A stretch of DNA of 38,129 nucleotides from Haliea sp. (lineage in GTDB: Bacteria > Pseudomonadota > Gammaproteobacteria > Pseudomonadales > Halieaceae): positions 1-38,129 of the forward strand of contig PKCY01000174.1 of assembly GCA_002862985.1 (NCBI GenBank), in the 5' to 3' direction. A program made the translations under genes and the position numbers. The notes beneath the pieces were generated by a model. The model did not search any database. It had not been told where the DNA came from and saw only the letters and a program-made list of their open reading frames with translations. Of this stretch, positions 8,720 to 16,622 are shown one piece after another (the first letter of the stretch is position 1; each line of letters opens with the position of its first letter).

Positions 8720-9208
8720 ATGGCACGTTTTCAAACCGAATCGCTACCCCAGGAGAAATTCCTGTTGGTGGCAGTAAATCTGCTCCATAAAACCTTCGTT
8801 GATGCCTCGCGCACAGAAGCAAAAAAGGTGTACCAGCAGATTTCAGCTGGCGACATTGTCCATCTGACCACGGTGGCGTTAGAGGATGCATCCACTGCGC
8901 GGTTCAATGTCTCACTGGCACACAGCGAATTTCAGGGCAAACTCAATTACAGCGCGTTTCGGACCAGTCTGGTTACCCTGATAGCCAATATTTCACAGGC
9001 ACTGCGAGAAGAGAGGGCATTAAAGGTCTTTAATGCCCGGAATGAAGGCAGCGCTATGATATTTGGTGTCACGGCGGTTACGAAGGAGGGTGAGCGTGCC
9101 AACGTTATGGTGTTGGCAGCTGACATGGGCCAACAGGCGGGCGCCACTACGTTGCAGCTAATGTATCTGGATCCGACACAGTTTTCCCCGCAGCAAACTC
9201 CAGCCTAG
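8720..9208 (+). CDS. Conserved-looking protein of unknown function, 162 aa
   Basis: The start at 8720 has GAGG six bases upstream; the track starts at an upstream GTG. The product is soluble, with no signal peptide or membrane helix. It has an alternating alpha/beta pattern (KFLLVAVNLLHKTFVDASRT, VTLIANISQALREERAL) and a Pro/Gln tail (DPTQFSPQQTPA). It stands alone, divergent from the mnmC operon and convergent with a MaoC gene. I cannot assign a family. The even codon use and the good ribosome site argue that it is real. Confidence 0.7.
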   Translation: MARFQTESLPQEKFLLVAVNLLHKTFVDASRTEAKKVYQQISAGDIVHLTTVALEDASTARFNVSLAHSEFQGKLNYSAFRTSLVTLIANISQALREERALKVFNARNEGSAMIFGVTAVTKEGERANVMVLAADMGQQAGATTLQLMYLDPTQFSPQQTPA

Positions 9209-9221
9209 GTCCAATGGAAAA

Positions 9222-9698
9222 TTAATCTCCAATATGGACCGTAGGGAGGACTGGTGCCTGAAGTGAAATTTTCTCCTTCGGAGCCATGACCTCCGCACTG
9301 CCCGAGACCACGAGTTTATCGTGCTGGTTATACACCTTGCACTCAAGCGTCACGAAGTTGCGTTTGTCTTTTTTGTCGACTACCTCCAGCTTGACTGTGA
9401 TGGTGTCGTCTAGTTCAACGGGTGCACGGAAACGCAGGGTTTGACCGAGGTAAATAGTCCCTGGTCCCGGAAGCTCCATGGCGATGGCCGCTGAAATTAC
9501 GGCGCCGCTTAACATGCCGTGTGCGATGCGATTCTTAAATTGCGTGGTCGCGGCAAACTCTGCATCAAGGTGCACCGGGTTCACGTCGCCAGAGACTGCG
9601 GCAAATAACTGCACATCACGTTCTTCGATCAGCTTGGAATACGTGGCAGTTTGCCCTATGGTTATCTCGCTGTAGGTATAGTTACTAATCGCTGGCAT
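9222..9698 (-). CDS. MaoC-type (R)-enoyl-CoA hydratase, PhaJ-like
   Basis: This 158-aa hotdog protein has the hydratase-2 signature: the catalytic Asp/His pair in SGDVNPVHLD and the HGMLSGAVISAAI helix. Such enzymes hydrate trans-2-enoyl-CoA to (R)-3-hydroxyacyl-CoA, linking beta-oxidation to polyhydroxyalkanoate or other pathways. The single short domain fits PhaJ better than the two-domain peroxisomal type. GAGG lies eight bases before the ATG. No phaC or fatty-acid gene is adjacent, so the pathway is unknown. It is divergent from hrpA, and the left arm of an inverted repeat covers its start. Confidence 0.85.
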   Translation of the reverse strand: MPAISNYTYSEITIGQTATYSKLIEERDVQLFAAVSGDVNPVHLDAEFAATTQFKNRIAHGMLSGAVISAAIAMELPGPGTIYLGQTLRFRAPVELDDTITVKLEVVDKKDKRNFVTLECKVYNQHDKLVVSGSAEVMAPKEKISLQAPVLPTVHIGD

Positions 9699-9736
9699 AT
9701 GCTGAGCCTCGTGAAATAAAAATCCTGCTCAGCATA
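9698..9736. promoter_or_regulatory. Perfect 10-bp inverted repeat between maoC-like gene and hrpA
   Basis: TATGCTGAGC (9698-9707) and GCTCAGCATA (9727-9736) are perfect inverted copies separated by 19 bp. The left arm starts at the initiation codon of the hydratase gene, so a protein bound here would block its translation start region or promoter. It could be an operator or an mRNA hairpin sequestering the GAGG ribosome site. No regulator is encoded next to it. Confidence 0.45.
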
Positions 9737-9787
9737 ACCGATTTTCACGCCCCGCTGGGCGAACAACCTCACTGGCAGGCCAGCTGT

Positions 9788-12700
9788 ATGCAAGAAATCA
9801 CCGGTTTAGACCGGCGTGTCCACAATATCGTTTACCCTGAAGAGCTGCCGATATCCCAGAGTCGCAGTGAAATTGCTCGCACTATCAGCGATCATCAGGT
9901 GGTAATAATTGCCGGTGAAACTGGTTCTGGAAAAACCACCCAGTTACCGAAAATTTGTCTGGAAATGGGCCGCGGTAACAAGCAGCTTATTGGGCACACG
10001 CAACCGCGAAGATTGGCAGCGCGGACGGTGGCGGGGCGCATAGCTCAGGAACTGGGTGCCGAACTGGGCGACCTGGTGGGTTATCAGGTGCGCTTTACCG
10101 ATCGTGTCTCCGCCAATACCGCTATAAAGTTGAGGACCGATGGTATTTTGTTAGCAGAAATGCAACGTGATCCGCTGCTGCGCCGCTACGACACATTGAT
10201 CATAGACGAGGCGCACGAGCGCAGCCTCAACATCGATTTTCTGTTGGGATACCTCAAGCGCATCCTGCCCAAACGGCCTGATCTCAAACTGATCGTCACC
10301 TCTGCCACCATCGACGTCGACGGTTTTTCCAGGCACTTCAACGATGCACCGATTATTGAGGTATCTGGGCGCAGCTACCCGGTTGAAACGCACTACCTGG
10401 AACGTGATCAGGGGGCTGAAGTGGGAGTGGAAGCGCAGATTGTGTCCCTGGTTGGGGGAATCGATGGTGGTCAGTTTGGTCCCCGTGGAGATGTGCTGGT
10501 GTTTTTGCCTGGCGAGCGTGATATCCGGGAACTGGCGAAAACACTGCGTCAGCAAACCGAGGTAGAAATACTCCCCCTGTATGCCCGGTTGAGCCAGGCG
10601 GAACAGAACAGAGTATTCGAAGGTGGCCGGCAGCGCTCCGGTATCAGGGTGATACTGGCGACCAACGTGGCAGAGACCTCCCTTACTGTACCCGGTATAC
10701 GTTATGTCATCGATCCCGGCGAGGCGCGCATCAGCCGCTATAGCCACAGAACTAAATTGCAGCGACTGCCAATAGAACCTGTTTCCCGTGCCAGCGCCGA
10801 TCAGAGGCAGGGCCGCTGCGGTCGTGTCGGTCCGGGAGTGTGCCTGCGGCTCTACAGTGAAGCAGATTACCTCGGTCGAGCAGAGTTTACCGACCCTGAG
10901 ATACAGCGTACGAATCTCGCCGCCGTGGTGCTGCAAATGCTCACACTGGGCCTTGGCGAGGTGGAACAATTTCCCTTCATTGACCCACCTGATTCGCGCA
11001 TGGTGCACGATGGTTACAAGTTGCTGGAGGAGTTGGGTGCTGTCAGCGCTGCCGGTAAGTTGACCGATGTAGGCAAGCGCATGGCCCAGCTTCCGGTTGA
11101 CCCAAGGGTGGCGCGAATGGTCCTGGCCTCAGCCGAGCAAGGCTGCCTCGATGATATTCTGGTCATCGCAAGTGCTCTGACAGTGCCGGATCCGAGAGAG
11201 CGCCCCGCGGAGAAGCAGCAACAGGCTGATCAGATGCACGCTCGCTTCCGCCACCCCCGGTCAGATTTTATGGCATGGCTAAATCTCTGGCGATACTACG
11301 AAGAGCAGCGTCAGGCGCTGAGCCAGAGCCAGCTCAGGAAATTGTGCCGTCGGGAGTTCCTATCTTTTTTACGCATGCGGGAATGGCGGGACATGCATAC
11401 TCAGCTCACCATCGCCTGTCGTAAGCAAATGGGAAGTATTCGGTCGGCTCCACGCTCTGATGACGCGGAACCCGAGCCGGAACCGGAACACTATCGGGAA
11501 ATTCATACGGCTTTGCTCAGCGGGTTGTTAAGTAATATAGCGCAGCATGCGGAGGGCAGAGACTATTTGGGTAGCCGCAATCGTAAACTCCAGATATTTC
11601 CCGGATCCTTTCAGGCACGAAAACCTCCCAAATGGTTGGTGGCGGCAGAAATTGTCGAGACCTCGCGTGTATTTGCGCGCGAAGTGGGGGCCATCGATCC
11701 AGGCTGGGCTTTGGATATCAACCCGCACTTACTCAAGCACCACTATTATTCGCCACGCTGGCAGGCCCGGCGCGGCCAGGTACTGGCTTATGAACGAATC
11801 AGTCTTTATGGCTTGACGTTAACCGACAAACGGGTTGTCCACTACGGACCGCTAGCGCCTGCTGAGAGTCGTGAGTTAATGATTCGCGAGGGCCTGGTTA
11901 CTGGTAACTACCGCCAGCCACCACAGTTTCTAACACACAACTTGAAACTGGTGCAGGAGCTGCAAGAGTTGGAGTCGCGCACTCGACGGCGCGATATCCT
12001 GGTTGAAGAGCAGGCCTTGTTTGATTTTTACCAGGAGCGCCTTCCAGAGCATATCGTGACCGCTATAAGTCTCCGCAACTGGCTAAAGCGCTATCCGGAG
12101 GCAGGTCGTGCCCTTAATATGACGAGGGAGCTGCTGCTCGCCCGAGATCCAGGCGCGGCGGTAGGTGAGCAGTTTCCCGATGAGCTTAAATTCGAAGACC
12201 TTCGATTTGAGCTCAGTTATCACTTCGAGCCGGGCAGCGAAGCCGATGGCGTTTCTGTGACCATCCCCGTGGCGTTACTCAACCGCACACCCCGGTATCG
12301 ATTCGATTGGCTGGTACCTGGCCTCTTGCGGGAAAAGTGTATTCAGTTGACCAAGGGTCTGCCCAAGGAGAAACGCAAGCATCTGGTGCCGGTGCCTGAT
12401 TACGTCGACCGTGCGCTGGAGTCATTGCCCCCTGATAATAGTGATTTGCTGGTAGGCCTTGCGGCGCGTTTGGGGACTCTGGGCGGCATCACGTTAAGCT
12501 CCAATGACTGGTCGCCGCAGAAGCTTGACGATTATTACCGTATGAATATCAGGGTTGTGGATGCGCGGGGTGAATTGTTGGCGCAAGGTCGTGATCTGGG
12601 CGTACTGGTTGAGCGTTTTCGAACAGACACGCGGCAGAGCATCAGTGCCAACCGGGAATCGTCCCCGGTGCGCGAAGGGCTCACTCGCTGGGATCTGGGA

Positions 12701-13558
12701 GATTTGCCTCAGGAGTGGCGGTTTCGTCAGGCGGATATGGAAATCGTGGCCTATCCCGCGCTGGTCGATAAGCTTGATTCAGTGGCGATTGAGCTTTGTG
12801 ACTATCCCAGTGAAGCCTGGCTGCGACACCGGCTGGGTCTATTGCGGCTGATGCGTCTGGGTGCCGCGCAGCAGGTCAAGTATCTCAACAAGCAGCTTCT
12901 TCGTGGCAATGAATTCAATCTGGTGCTGGCGGGAGCCCAATTGGAACGCAGTTCGCTGTTGGACGACCTGATCCATGCAGCCTTTTCGCAAGCGATGGCG
13001 TTAGGCGTCGATTTACCTTACACCGAAGACGCTTACTACGCGTTGATAGAGCAGCGTAAGGGGAGGGTGGTAGGGCTGGCGAATGATATTGAAGCAACGC
13101 TACTGAATGCAGTGCGTCTGCTGGCAGAGATTCGCCGCAAACTCGCCGCGCTTGAGCCAGGAAAATGGTTGGATACACGGGCAGATATTACGGAGCAACT
13201 GCAGGGGTTGCTGGAAAATGACTTTCAAAGGGATACGCCTGCTGATTGGTTGGCCCAGTATCCCCGCTATATGAAAGCCCTGCTACAGCGGATAGAGCGG
13301 TTAGCAGGGCAATATGCAAAGGATCAAGCGAATACGCGTAGTCTGCAGTCGTTGCTTCAGCCGCTGCAGGCATTGCGGGCTGTTCGTCCGGGGCTACTGC
13401 TATTGAGTGAGGAGGCCAGAACGTACCGCTGGATGGTGGAAGAGTTCCGCGTTTCTCTATTTGCGCAAAACCTGGGTACCCGGCAGGCCGTATCTCAGAA
13501 ACGGTTGCAGGAGCAGTGGCATTTGGTTAGTCAGTGGGTTGATAAAAACCCTCGCTAG
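9788..13558 (+). CDS. hrpA: ATP-dependent RNA helicase HrpA (DEAH box)
   Basis: This is a full-length 1256-aa member of the bacterial HrpA family. Motif I is GETGSGKT (residues 43-50), motif II DEAH (140-143), motif III SAT (172-174), and motif VI falls in ADQRQGRCGRVGPG. Winged-helix/ratchet regions follow, and then the long DUF3418-type C-terminal region typical of HrpA (about 670-1256). E. coli HrpA rescues stalled or collided ribosomes by splitting them. The acidic insert EPEPEPEH around residue 560 is a local linker peculiarity. It is monocistronic or loosely linked to the following RiPP genes, 164 bp away. The large antisense ORF at 10151-11008 is a shadow of it. Confidence 0.96.
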   Translation: MQEITGLDRRVHNIVYPEELPISQSRSEIARTISDHQVVIIAGETGSGKTTQLPKICLEMGRGNKQLIGHTQPRRLAARTVAGRIAQELGAELGDLVGYQVRFTDRVSANTAIKLRTDGILLAEMQRDPLLRRYDTLIIDEAHERSLNIDFLLGYLKRILPKRPDLKLIVTSATIDVDGFSRHFNDAPIIEVSGRSYPVETHYLERDQGAEVGVEAQIVSLVGGIDGGQFGPRGDVLVFLPGERDIRELAKTLRQQTEVEILPLYARLSQAEQNRVFEGGRQRSGIRVILATNVAETSLTVPGIRYVIDPGEARISRYSHRTKLQRLPIEPVSRASADQRQGRCGRVGPGVCLRLYSEADYLGRAEFTDPEIQRTNLAAVVLQMLTLGLGEVEQFPFIDPPDSRMVHDGYKLLEELGAVSAAGKLTDVGKRMAQLPVDPRVARMVLASAEQGCLDDILVIASALTVPDPRERPAEKQQQADQMHARFRHPRSDFMAWLNLWRYYEEQRQALSQSQLRKLCRREFLSFLRMREWRDMHTQLTIACRKQMGSIRSAPRSDDAEPEPEPEHYREIHTALLSGLLSNIAQHAEGRDYLGSRNRKLQIFPGSFQARKPPKWLVAAEIVETSRVFAREVGAIDPGWALDINPHLLKHHYYSPRWQARRGQVLAYERISLYGLTLTDKRVVHYGPLAPAESRELMIREGLVTGNYRQPPQFLTHNLKLVQELQELESRTRRRDILVEEQALFDFYQERLPEHIVTAISLRNWLKRYPEAGRALNMTRELLLARDPGAAVGEQFPDELKFEDLRFELSYHFEPGSEADGVSVTIPVALLNRTPRYRFDWLVPGLLREKCIQLTKGLPKEKRKHLVPVPDYVDRALESLPPDNSDLLVGLAARLGTLGGITLSSNDWSPQKLDDYYRMNIRVVDARGELLAQGRDLGVLVERFRTDTRQSISANRESSPVREGLTRWDLGDLPQEWRFRQADMEIVAYPALVDKLDSVAIELCDYPSEAWLRHRLGLLRLMRLGAAQQVKYLNKQLLRGNEFNLVLAGAQLERSSLLDDLIHAAFSQAMALGVDLPYTEDAYYALIEQRKGRVVGLANDIEATLLNAVRLLAEIRRKLAALEPGKWLDTRADITEQLQGLLENDFQRDTPADWLAQYPRYMKALLQRIERLAGQYAKDQANTRSLQSLLQPLQALRAVRPGLLLLSEEARTYRWMVEEFRVSLFAQNLGTRQAVSQKRLQEQWHLVSQWVDKNPR

Positions 13559-13605
13559 TGTGGGGAAATGCTCCCGTTTTTCTTTTAGTCGGGTATCCGT
13601 GCAAC

Positions 13606-13633
13606 GAAACTTCTCGTTTGGTACTCTGTCGAA
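13606..13633 (+). promoter_or_regulatory. Candidate ECF-sigma-type promoter before the RiPP operon
   Basis: GAAACTT (13606-13612), 15 bp, then GTCGAA (13628-13633) resembles the GAAC...GTC layout recognised by many extracytoplasmic-function sigma factors. It lies about 90 bp before the precursor gene start. Related copper-peptide operons are known to be sigma-regulated in some bacteria, but this match is by eye. Confidence 0.3.
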
Positions 13634-13722
13634 GCTACCTCGAACGTAAGTCACGCAGGTTTTGCCTTCAGGACACTTCGGGTAATACGCATCAAACACT
13701 GACTACTGATAGGGAAATAACC

Positions 13723-14076
13723 ATGGCTATATCAAAAAAACCGCTAGCGGCCGCCCTCGGCGCAGCATTTTTAGCAACTTCACTGTCACCTCTGGCCTCT
13801 GCGGAAGTGAATCCATTTTCCGCTCAGCAGCTTAGCGGTGGCTATGATCTGGCCAATTTTGCGCACCACGTTGAAGGCAAATGTGGCGAAGGCAAATGCG
13901 GCGACGAGAAAGCTGATGGCAAAGCTTCGGGAAGCGACACAAAAGCTGACGGCGAAGGTTCCTGCGGCGACAAAAAAGCTGACGGTGAAGGTTCCTGCGG
14001 CGACAAGAAAGCCGACGGCGAAGCTAAAGCTGACGGCGAAGGCAAATGCGGCGAAGGAAAATGCGGCGGTAAGTAA
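13723..14076 (+). CDS. hvfA: HvfA-like RiPP precursor, Cys-rich copper-binding peptide
   Basis: This 117-aa precursor has a Sec signal peptide (MAISKKPLAAALGA to ASA, cut near residue 27) and a short leader-like part (EVNPFSAQQLSGGYDLANFA). Its Cys-repeat core has six motifs: EGKCG at 51-55 and 56-60, EGSCG at 78-82 and 89-93, and EGKCG at 106-110 and 111-115. Each Cys (54, 59, 81, 92, 109, 114) is the expected modification site. In the Haemophilus HvfA family, EGKCG cysteines are converted by an MNIO enzyme to oxazolone/thioamide pairs that bind copper. KADGEG spacers separate the motifs. AGGG lies eight bases before the start; the longer track ORF is upstream noise. It overlaps the oxygenase gene by 1 nt (TAATG). 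Confidence 0.9.
   Translation: MAISKKPLAAALGAAFLATSLSPLASAEVNPFSAQQLSGGYDLANFAHHVEGKCGEGKCGDEKADGKASGSDTKADGEGSCGDKKADGEGSCGDKKADGEAKADGEGKCGEGKCGGK
13942..14007 (+). repeat. 33-bp coding tandem duplication in the RiPP core
   Basis: Two adjacent 33-bp units each encode KADGEGSCGDK (residues 74-84 and 85-95 of the precursor) with few base differences. Partial copies flank them. Unit gain or loss would change the number of modifiable cysteines while keeping frame. Confidence 0.85.
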
Positions 14077-14936
14077 TGTCTGAACCTCACCGAGTGCTCC
14101 AGGGAGCGGGACTCGGTTTGCGGCGGGCTCTTTTGGGCCCGCTTCTCACTATGGATCAGGGAGAGATCGATTTTATTGAGGCGGCGCCCGAAAACTGGAT
14201 AGGTGTTGGAGGTCGCTCAGGCAAAAAATTGCGTGCCATGGTGGAGCGATACCCATTGGTACTGCACGGGCTGTCGCTTGATATCGGCGGGCCAGATCCA
14301 ATTGATACCGAGCTCGTACAGTCTGTGCGAGCGTTGATGGATGAGATCAATGTGCCGCTGTACAGCGAACACCTCACTTACTGTGCTGCCCAGGGTCATC
14401 TTTACGATCTTCTGCCAATACCTTTTACCGAAGAAGCCGTGCATTACGTTGCGGCGCGCGTGCGCCAGGTGCAGGATATTTTGGGCGTCCCCATCGCCCT
14501 GGAAAATGCATCGTACTATGCGCAACCGCACGCAGACATGAGCGAGGTGCAGTTTGTTAGCGCCGTCCTTCAAGAGAGCGGCTGCGATATGTTGCTCGAC
14601 GTGAACAATATCTATGTCAATTCGATCAATCATTGCTATGACCCCATTGAGTTTCTCGATGCACTCCCGTTGCAACGCGTGCGCTATATTCACGTAGCAG
14701 GGCACTACGATGAAGCTGATGACCTTAAGGTCGATACCCACGGCGCGGCGGTCATCGACCCGGTTTGGGCTTTACTGGCGCAGACTTACCGACGGCTTGG
14801 GCCAATTCCTACACTGCTGGAGCGCGATTTTAACTTTCCCCCATTGACTGTGTTGTTGCAGGAAGTTGCCTCTATTCGTGCCCTCCAAAGAGACTCCCGG
14901 CACCAATCATCTGAGGGTAGGGGGAGTAATGGCTGA
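14076..14936 (+). CDS. hvfB: MNIO (DUF692) peptide-modifying iron oxygenase, HvfB-like
   Basis: This 286-aa TIM-barrel multinuclear non-heme iron oxygenase should oxidise the precursor cysteines. The metal-ligand pattern of the family is present: H64 in LVLHGLSLDIG, E98 in YSEHLTY, E143 in ALENASYY, D175/N177 in LLDVNNIYVN, H206/H210 in YIHVAGH, D220/H222 in DTHG and E249 in LLERDFN. MbnB, TglH and BufB belong to the same superfamily. The start overlaps the precursor stop (TAATG) and the end overlaps the next gene by 8 nt, so the three products are translationally coupled. Nothing suggests loss of function. Confidence 0.93.
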   Translation: MSEPHRVLQGAGLGLRRALLGPLLTMDQGEIDFIEAAPENWIGVGGRSGKKLRAMVERYPLVLHGLSLDIGGPDPIDTELVQSVRALMDEINVPLYSEHLTYCAAQGHLYDLLPIPFTEEAVHYVAARVRQVQDILGVPIALENASYYAQPHADMSEVQFVSAVLQESGCDMLLDVNNIYVNSINHCYDPIEFLDALPLQRVRYIHVAGHYDEADDLKVDTHGAAVIDPVWALLAQTYRRLGPIPTLLERDFNFPPLTVLLQEVASIRALQRDSRHQSSEGRGSNG

Positions 14937-15669
14937 AGCCTTCTTCCAGGAAAGCCAATTGACGATGGCGCGCTATTTGAGAGACCCGGGTCACCAGCCA
15001 CCCCCGCCGGGTGTGGAAGCGCGCCGCCTCAAGATCTATGAAGAACTCATCTACAACAATATTGAGGGGTTTATCAGTGGGGGCTTCCCGGTCCTGCGTA
15101 GTTTGTACAATGAGGCTGAATGGCAGGGTCTGGTGCGGGCATTTATCAACCAGCATCGCTGCCAAACCCCTTATTTCCTTCAAATCAGTGAGGAGTTTCT
15201 TGAGTTTCTGGTGAATAACTTTGAGGCACGACCCTGCGATCCACCGTTCATTGCTGAGCTGGCGCATTACGAATGGGTGGAGCTGGCGCTGGACGTCTCC
15301 GAAGAGGAGGTCTCCAGTGTCGCCGTTTTTACTGATGTGCTGGCTATTGTCCCCCGGCTTTCACCGCTGGCCTGGCCGCTCAGTTACCAGTTTCCCGTGC
15401 ACCGTATAGGTCCTGGATTCAGGCCCACGGAAGCGGTGGAACCGGTTTATTTGCTGGTCTACAGGACGAACGAAGATGACGTCCGGTTTATGGAGTTGAA
15501 TGTCACCACAGCACGCCTTTTGGAGATGATAAGAGTCAACGATGGCGCGACAGCCCGCGACTTGCTGGCGAGGCTGGCGGGTGAGCTGGATATGGCGGAG
15601 GATGCCGTCCTGGCCTTTGGGGCTGAGCAGCTTACGCAGCTGATAGACCAATCTGTTGTGGTGGTCTGA
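14929..15669 (+). CDS. hvfC: DUF2063 RiPP maturation partner, HvfC-like
   Basis: This 246-aa protein starts at 14929 behind a GGGGGAG ribosome site inside the end of hvfB; the track start at 14866 is too early. The N-terminal DUF2063 region (about residues 3-95, with ARRLKIYEELIYNNIEGFIS and GFPVLRSLY) is the conserved partner domain of MNIO enzymes, thought to bind the precursor and present it to the oxygenase. A beta-rich C-terminal region follows (FPVHRIGPGFRPTEAVEPVY, then a winged-helix-like tail). The DoxX-like hvfD gene often found after hvfC is missing; an mlaA gene follows instead, 87 bp on. Confidence 0.9.
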   Translation: MAEAFFQESQLTMARYLRDPGHQPPPPGVEARRLKIYEELIYNNIEGFISGGFPVLRSLYNEAEWQGLVRAFINQHRCQTPYFLQISEEFLEFLVNNFEARPCDPPFIAELAHYEWVELALDVSEEEVSSVAVFTDVLAIVPRLSPLAWPLSYQFPVHRIGPGFRPTEAVEPVYLLVYRTNEDDVRFMELNVTTARLLEMIRVNDGATARDLLARLAGELDMAEDAVLAFGAEQLTQLIDQSVVVV

Positions 15670-15756
15670 GGCAACGGCTATGCTCGCTAAACTGCGGTTG
15701 AACATGCCACGACGTGAGCGTACCATTCTTCCACCAAAATCCTGACTGTCGACGAA

Positions 15757-16476
15757 ATGAGATTATCCCGTTATTTGCTGCTTCTCATAGCGCTGCCCCT
15801 CGCCTCGGCCAGAGGGGAGGGAGCGACGCCAGATATCGATCCCTGGGAGCCGATGAATCGAAACATCTTCGCTTTCAACGAGACTCTGGATAAGTACGCC
15901 CTGCGGCCAGTGGCAAAAGGCTACCGGTTTGTTATGCCCGATCCGGCTGAGCGGGGGGTGTCGAATTTCATTACCAATATTTACGAGTTCAACTCTTTTT
16001 TTAACTCCTTGCTACAGGGACGCGGCGAAAATGCGCTTGTAAGCGGAGGGCGATTTCTCATTAATAGTAGTTTTGGTTTGTTTGGTCTCTTCGATGTGGC
16101 CACGCCTATGGGCATTGAGCACAGTCCAGCAGATTTTGGGCAGACCCTGTCTGTCTGGGGGTTCGAGCAGGGTCCCTATCTAATGCTCCCCATTATTGGT
16201 CCGCGGACCGTTCGCAGTGGCGTCGGCTATGTGGTCGATACCTATGCCTCCATACCATCGCTGATCGATAATCCTGAAATAGCTTACTCATTTTGGACAG
16301 TTGAGGCCATTGATATCCGCGCGAACCTGCTTAAGGCGGATGAATTAGTGTTTGGAGATCGTTATATTTTCATACGCAACGCCTACCTGCAGCGGCGAGC
16401 CACCTTTCTCAATGGTGGCATTGTTGAGGATACTTTTTCGGACTATGGGGACGAGGCCGACTACGAGGAGTTCTAG
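15757..16476 (+). CDS. mlaA: MlaA/VacJ-family outer-membrane lipid transport protein
   Basis: This 239-aa exported protein contains the MlaA signature DPWEPMNRNIFAFNETLDKYA, then PVAKGYRFVMPDPAERGVSNF and the ADFGQTLSVWG segment. MlaA sits in the inner leaflet of the outer membrane and pulls mislocalised phospholipids out for return by MlaBCDEF. It has a signal peptide (MRLSRYLLLLIALPLASA), but I see no lipobox Cys, whereas E. coli MlaA is a lipoprotein. No mlaBCDEF genes are nearby. It may be transcribed from the RiPP operon, since the gap holds no clear terminator, but a functional link is unproven. Confidence 0.9.
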   Translation: MRLSRYLLLLIALPLASARGEGATPDIDPWEPMNRNIFAFNETLDKYALRPVAKGYRFVMPDPAERGVSNFITNIYEFNSFFNSLLQGRGENALVSGGRFLINSSFGLFGLFDVATPMGIEHSPADFGQTLSVWGFEQGPYLMLPIIGPRTVRSGVGYVVDTYASIPSLIDNPEIAYSFWTVEAIDIRANLLKADELVFGDRYIFIRNAYLQRRATFLNGGIVEDTFSDYGDEADYEEF

Positions 16477-16622
16477 GTCTTCGCTGTGGTCTGTGTGCCT
16501 CGTCAAGATACCAACCAAAAGACGGTAAAAATGTGTAAATGCTGCGAAAAAAGCGGTGCAGCAGCTTGCCCGAACTCCATGATGGGCGTAGTGTCACGCC
16601 CAATGCACGGTCACGGCCCTTT

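Noticed and set aside
10151-11008. 285-codon antisense ORF inside hrpA
   Set aside because: It lies wholly opposite conserved HrpA motifs, has no ribosome site and no recognisable protein; an antisense shadow of a GC-rich gene.
13563-13586. hrpA terminator (GGGA...TCCC then T-rich)
   Set aside because: The stem is only four base pairs; too weak to call.
13842-14090. Pro/Ser-rich antisense ORF opposite hvfA
   Set aside because: Its repeats are the reverse of the EGKCG-coding repeats.
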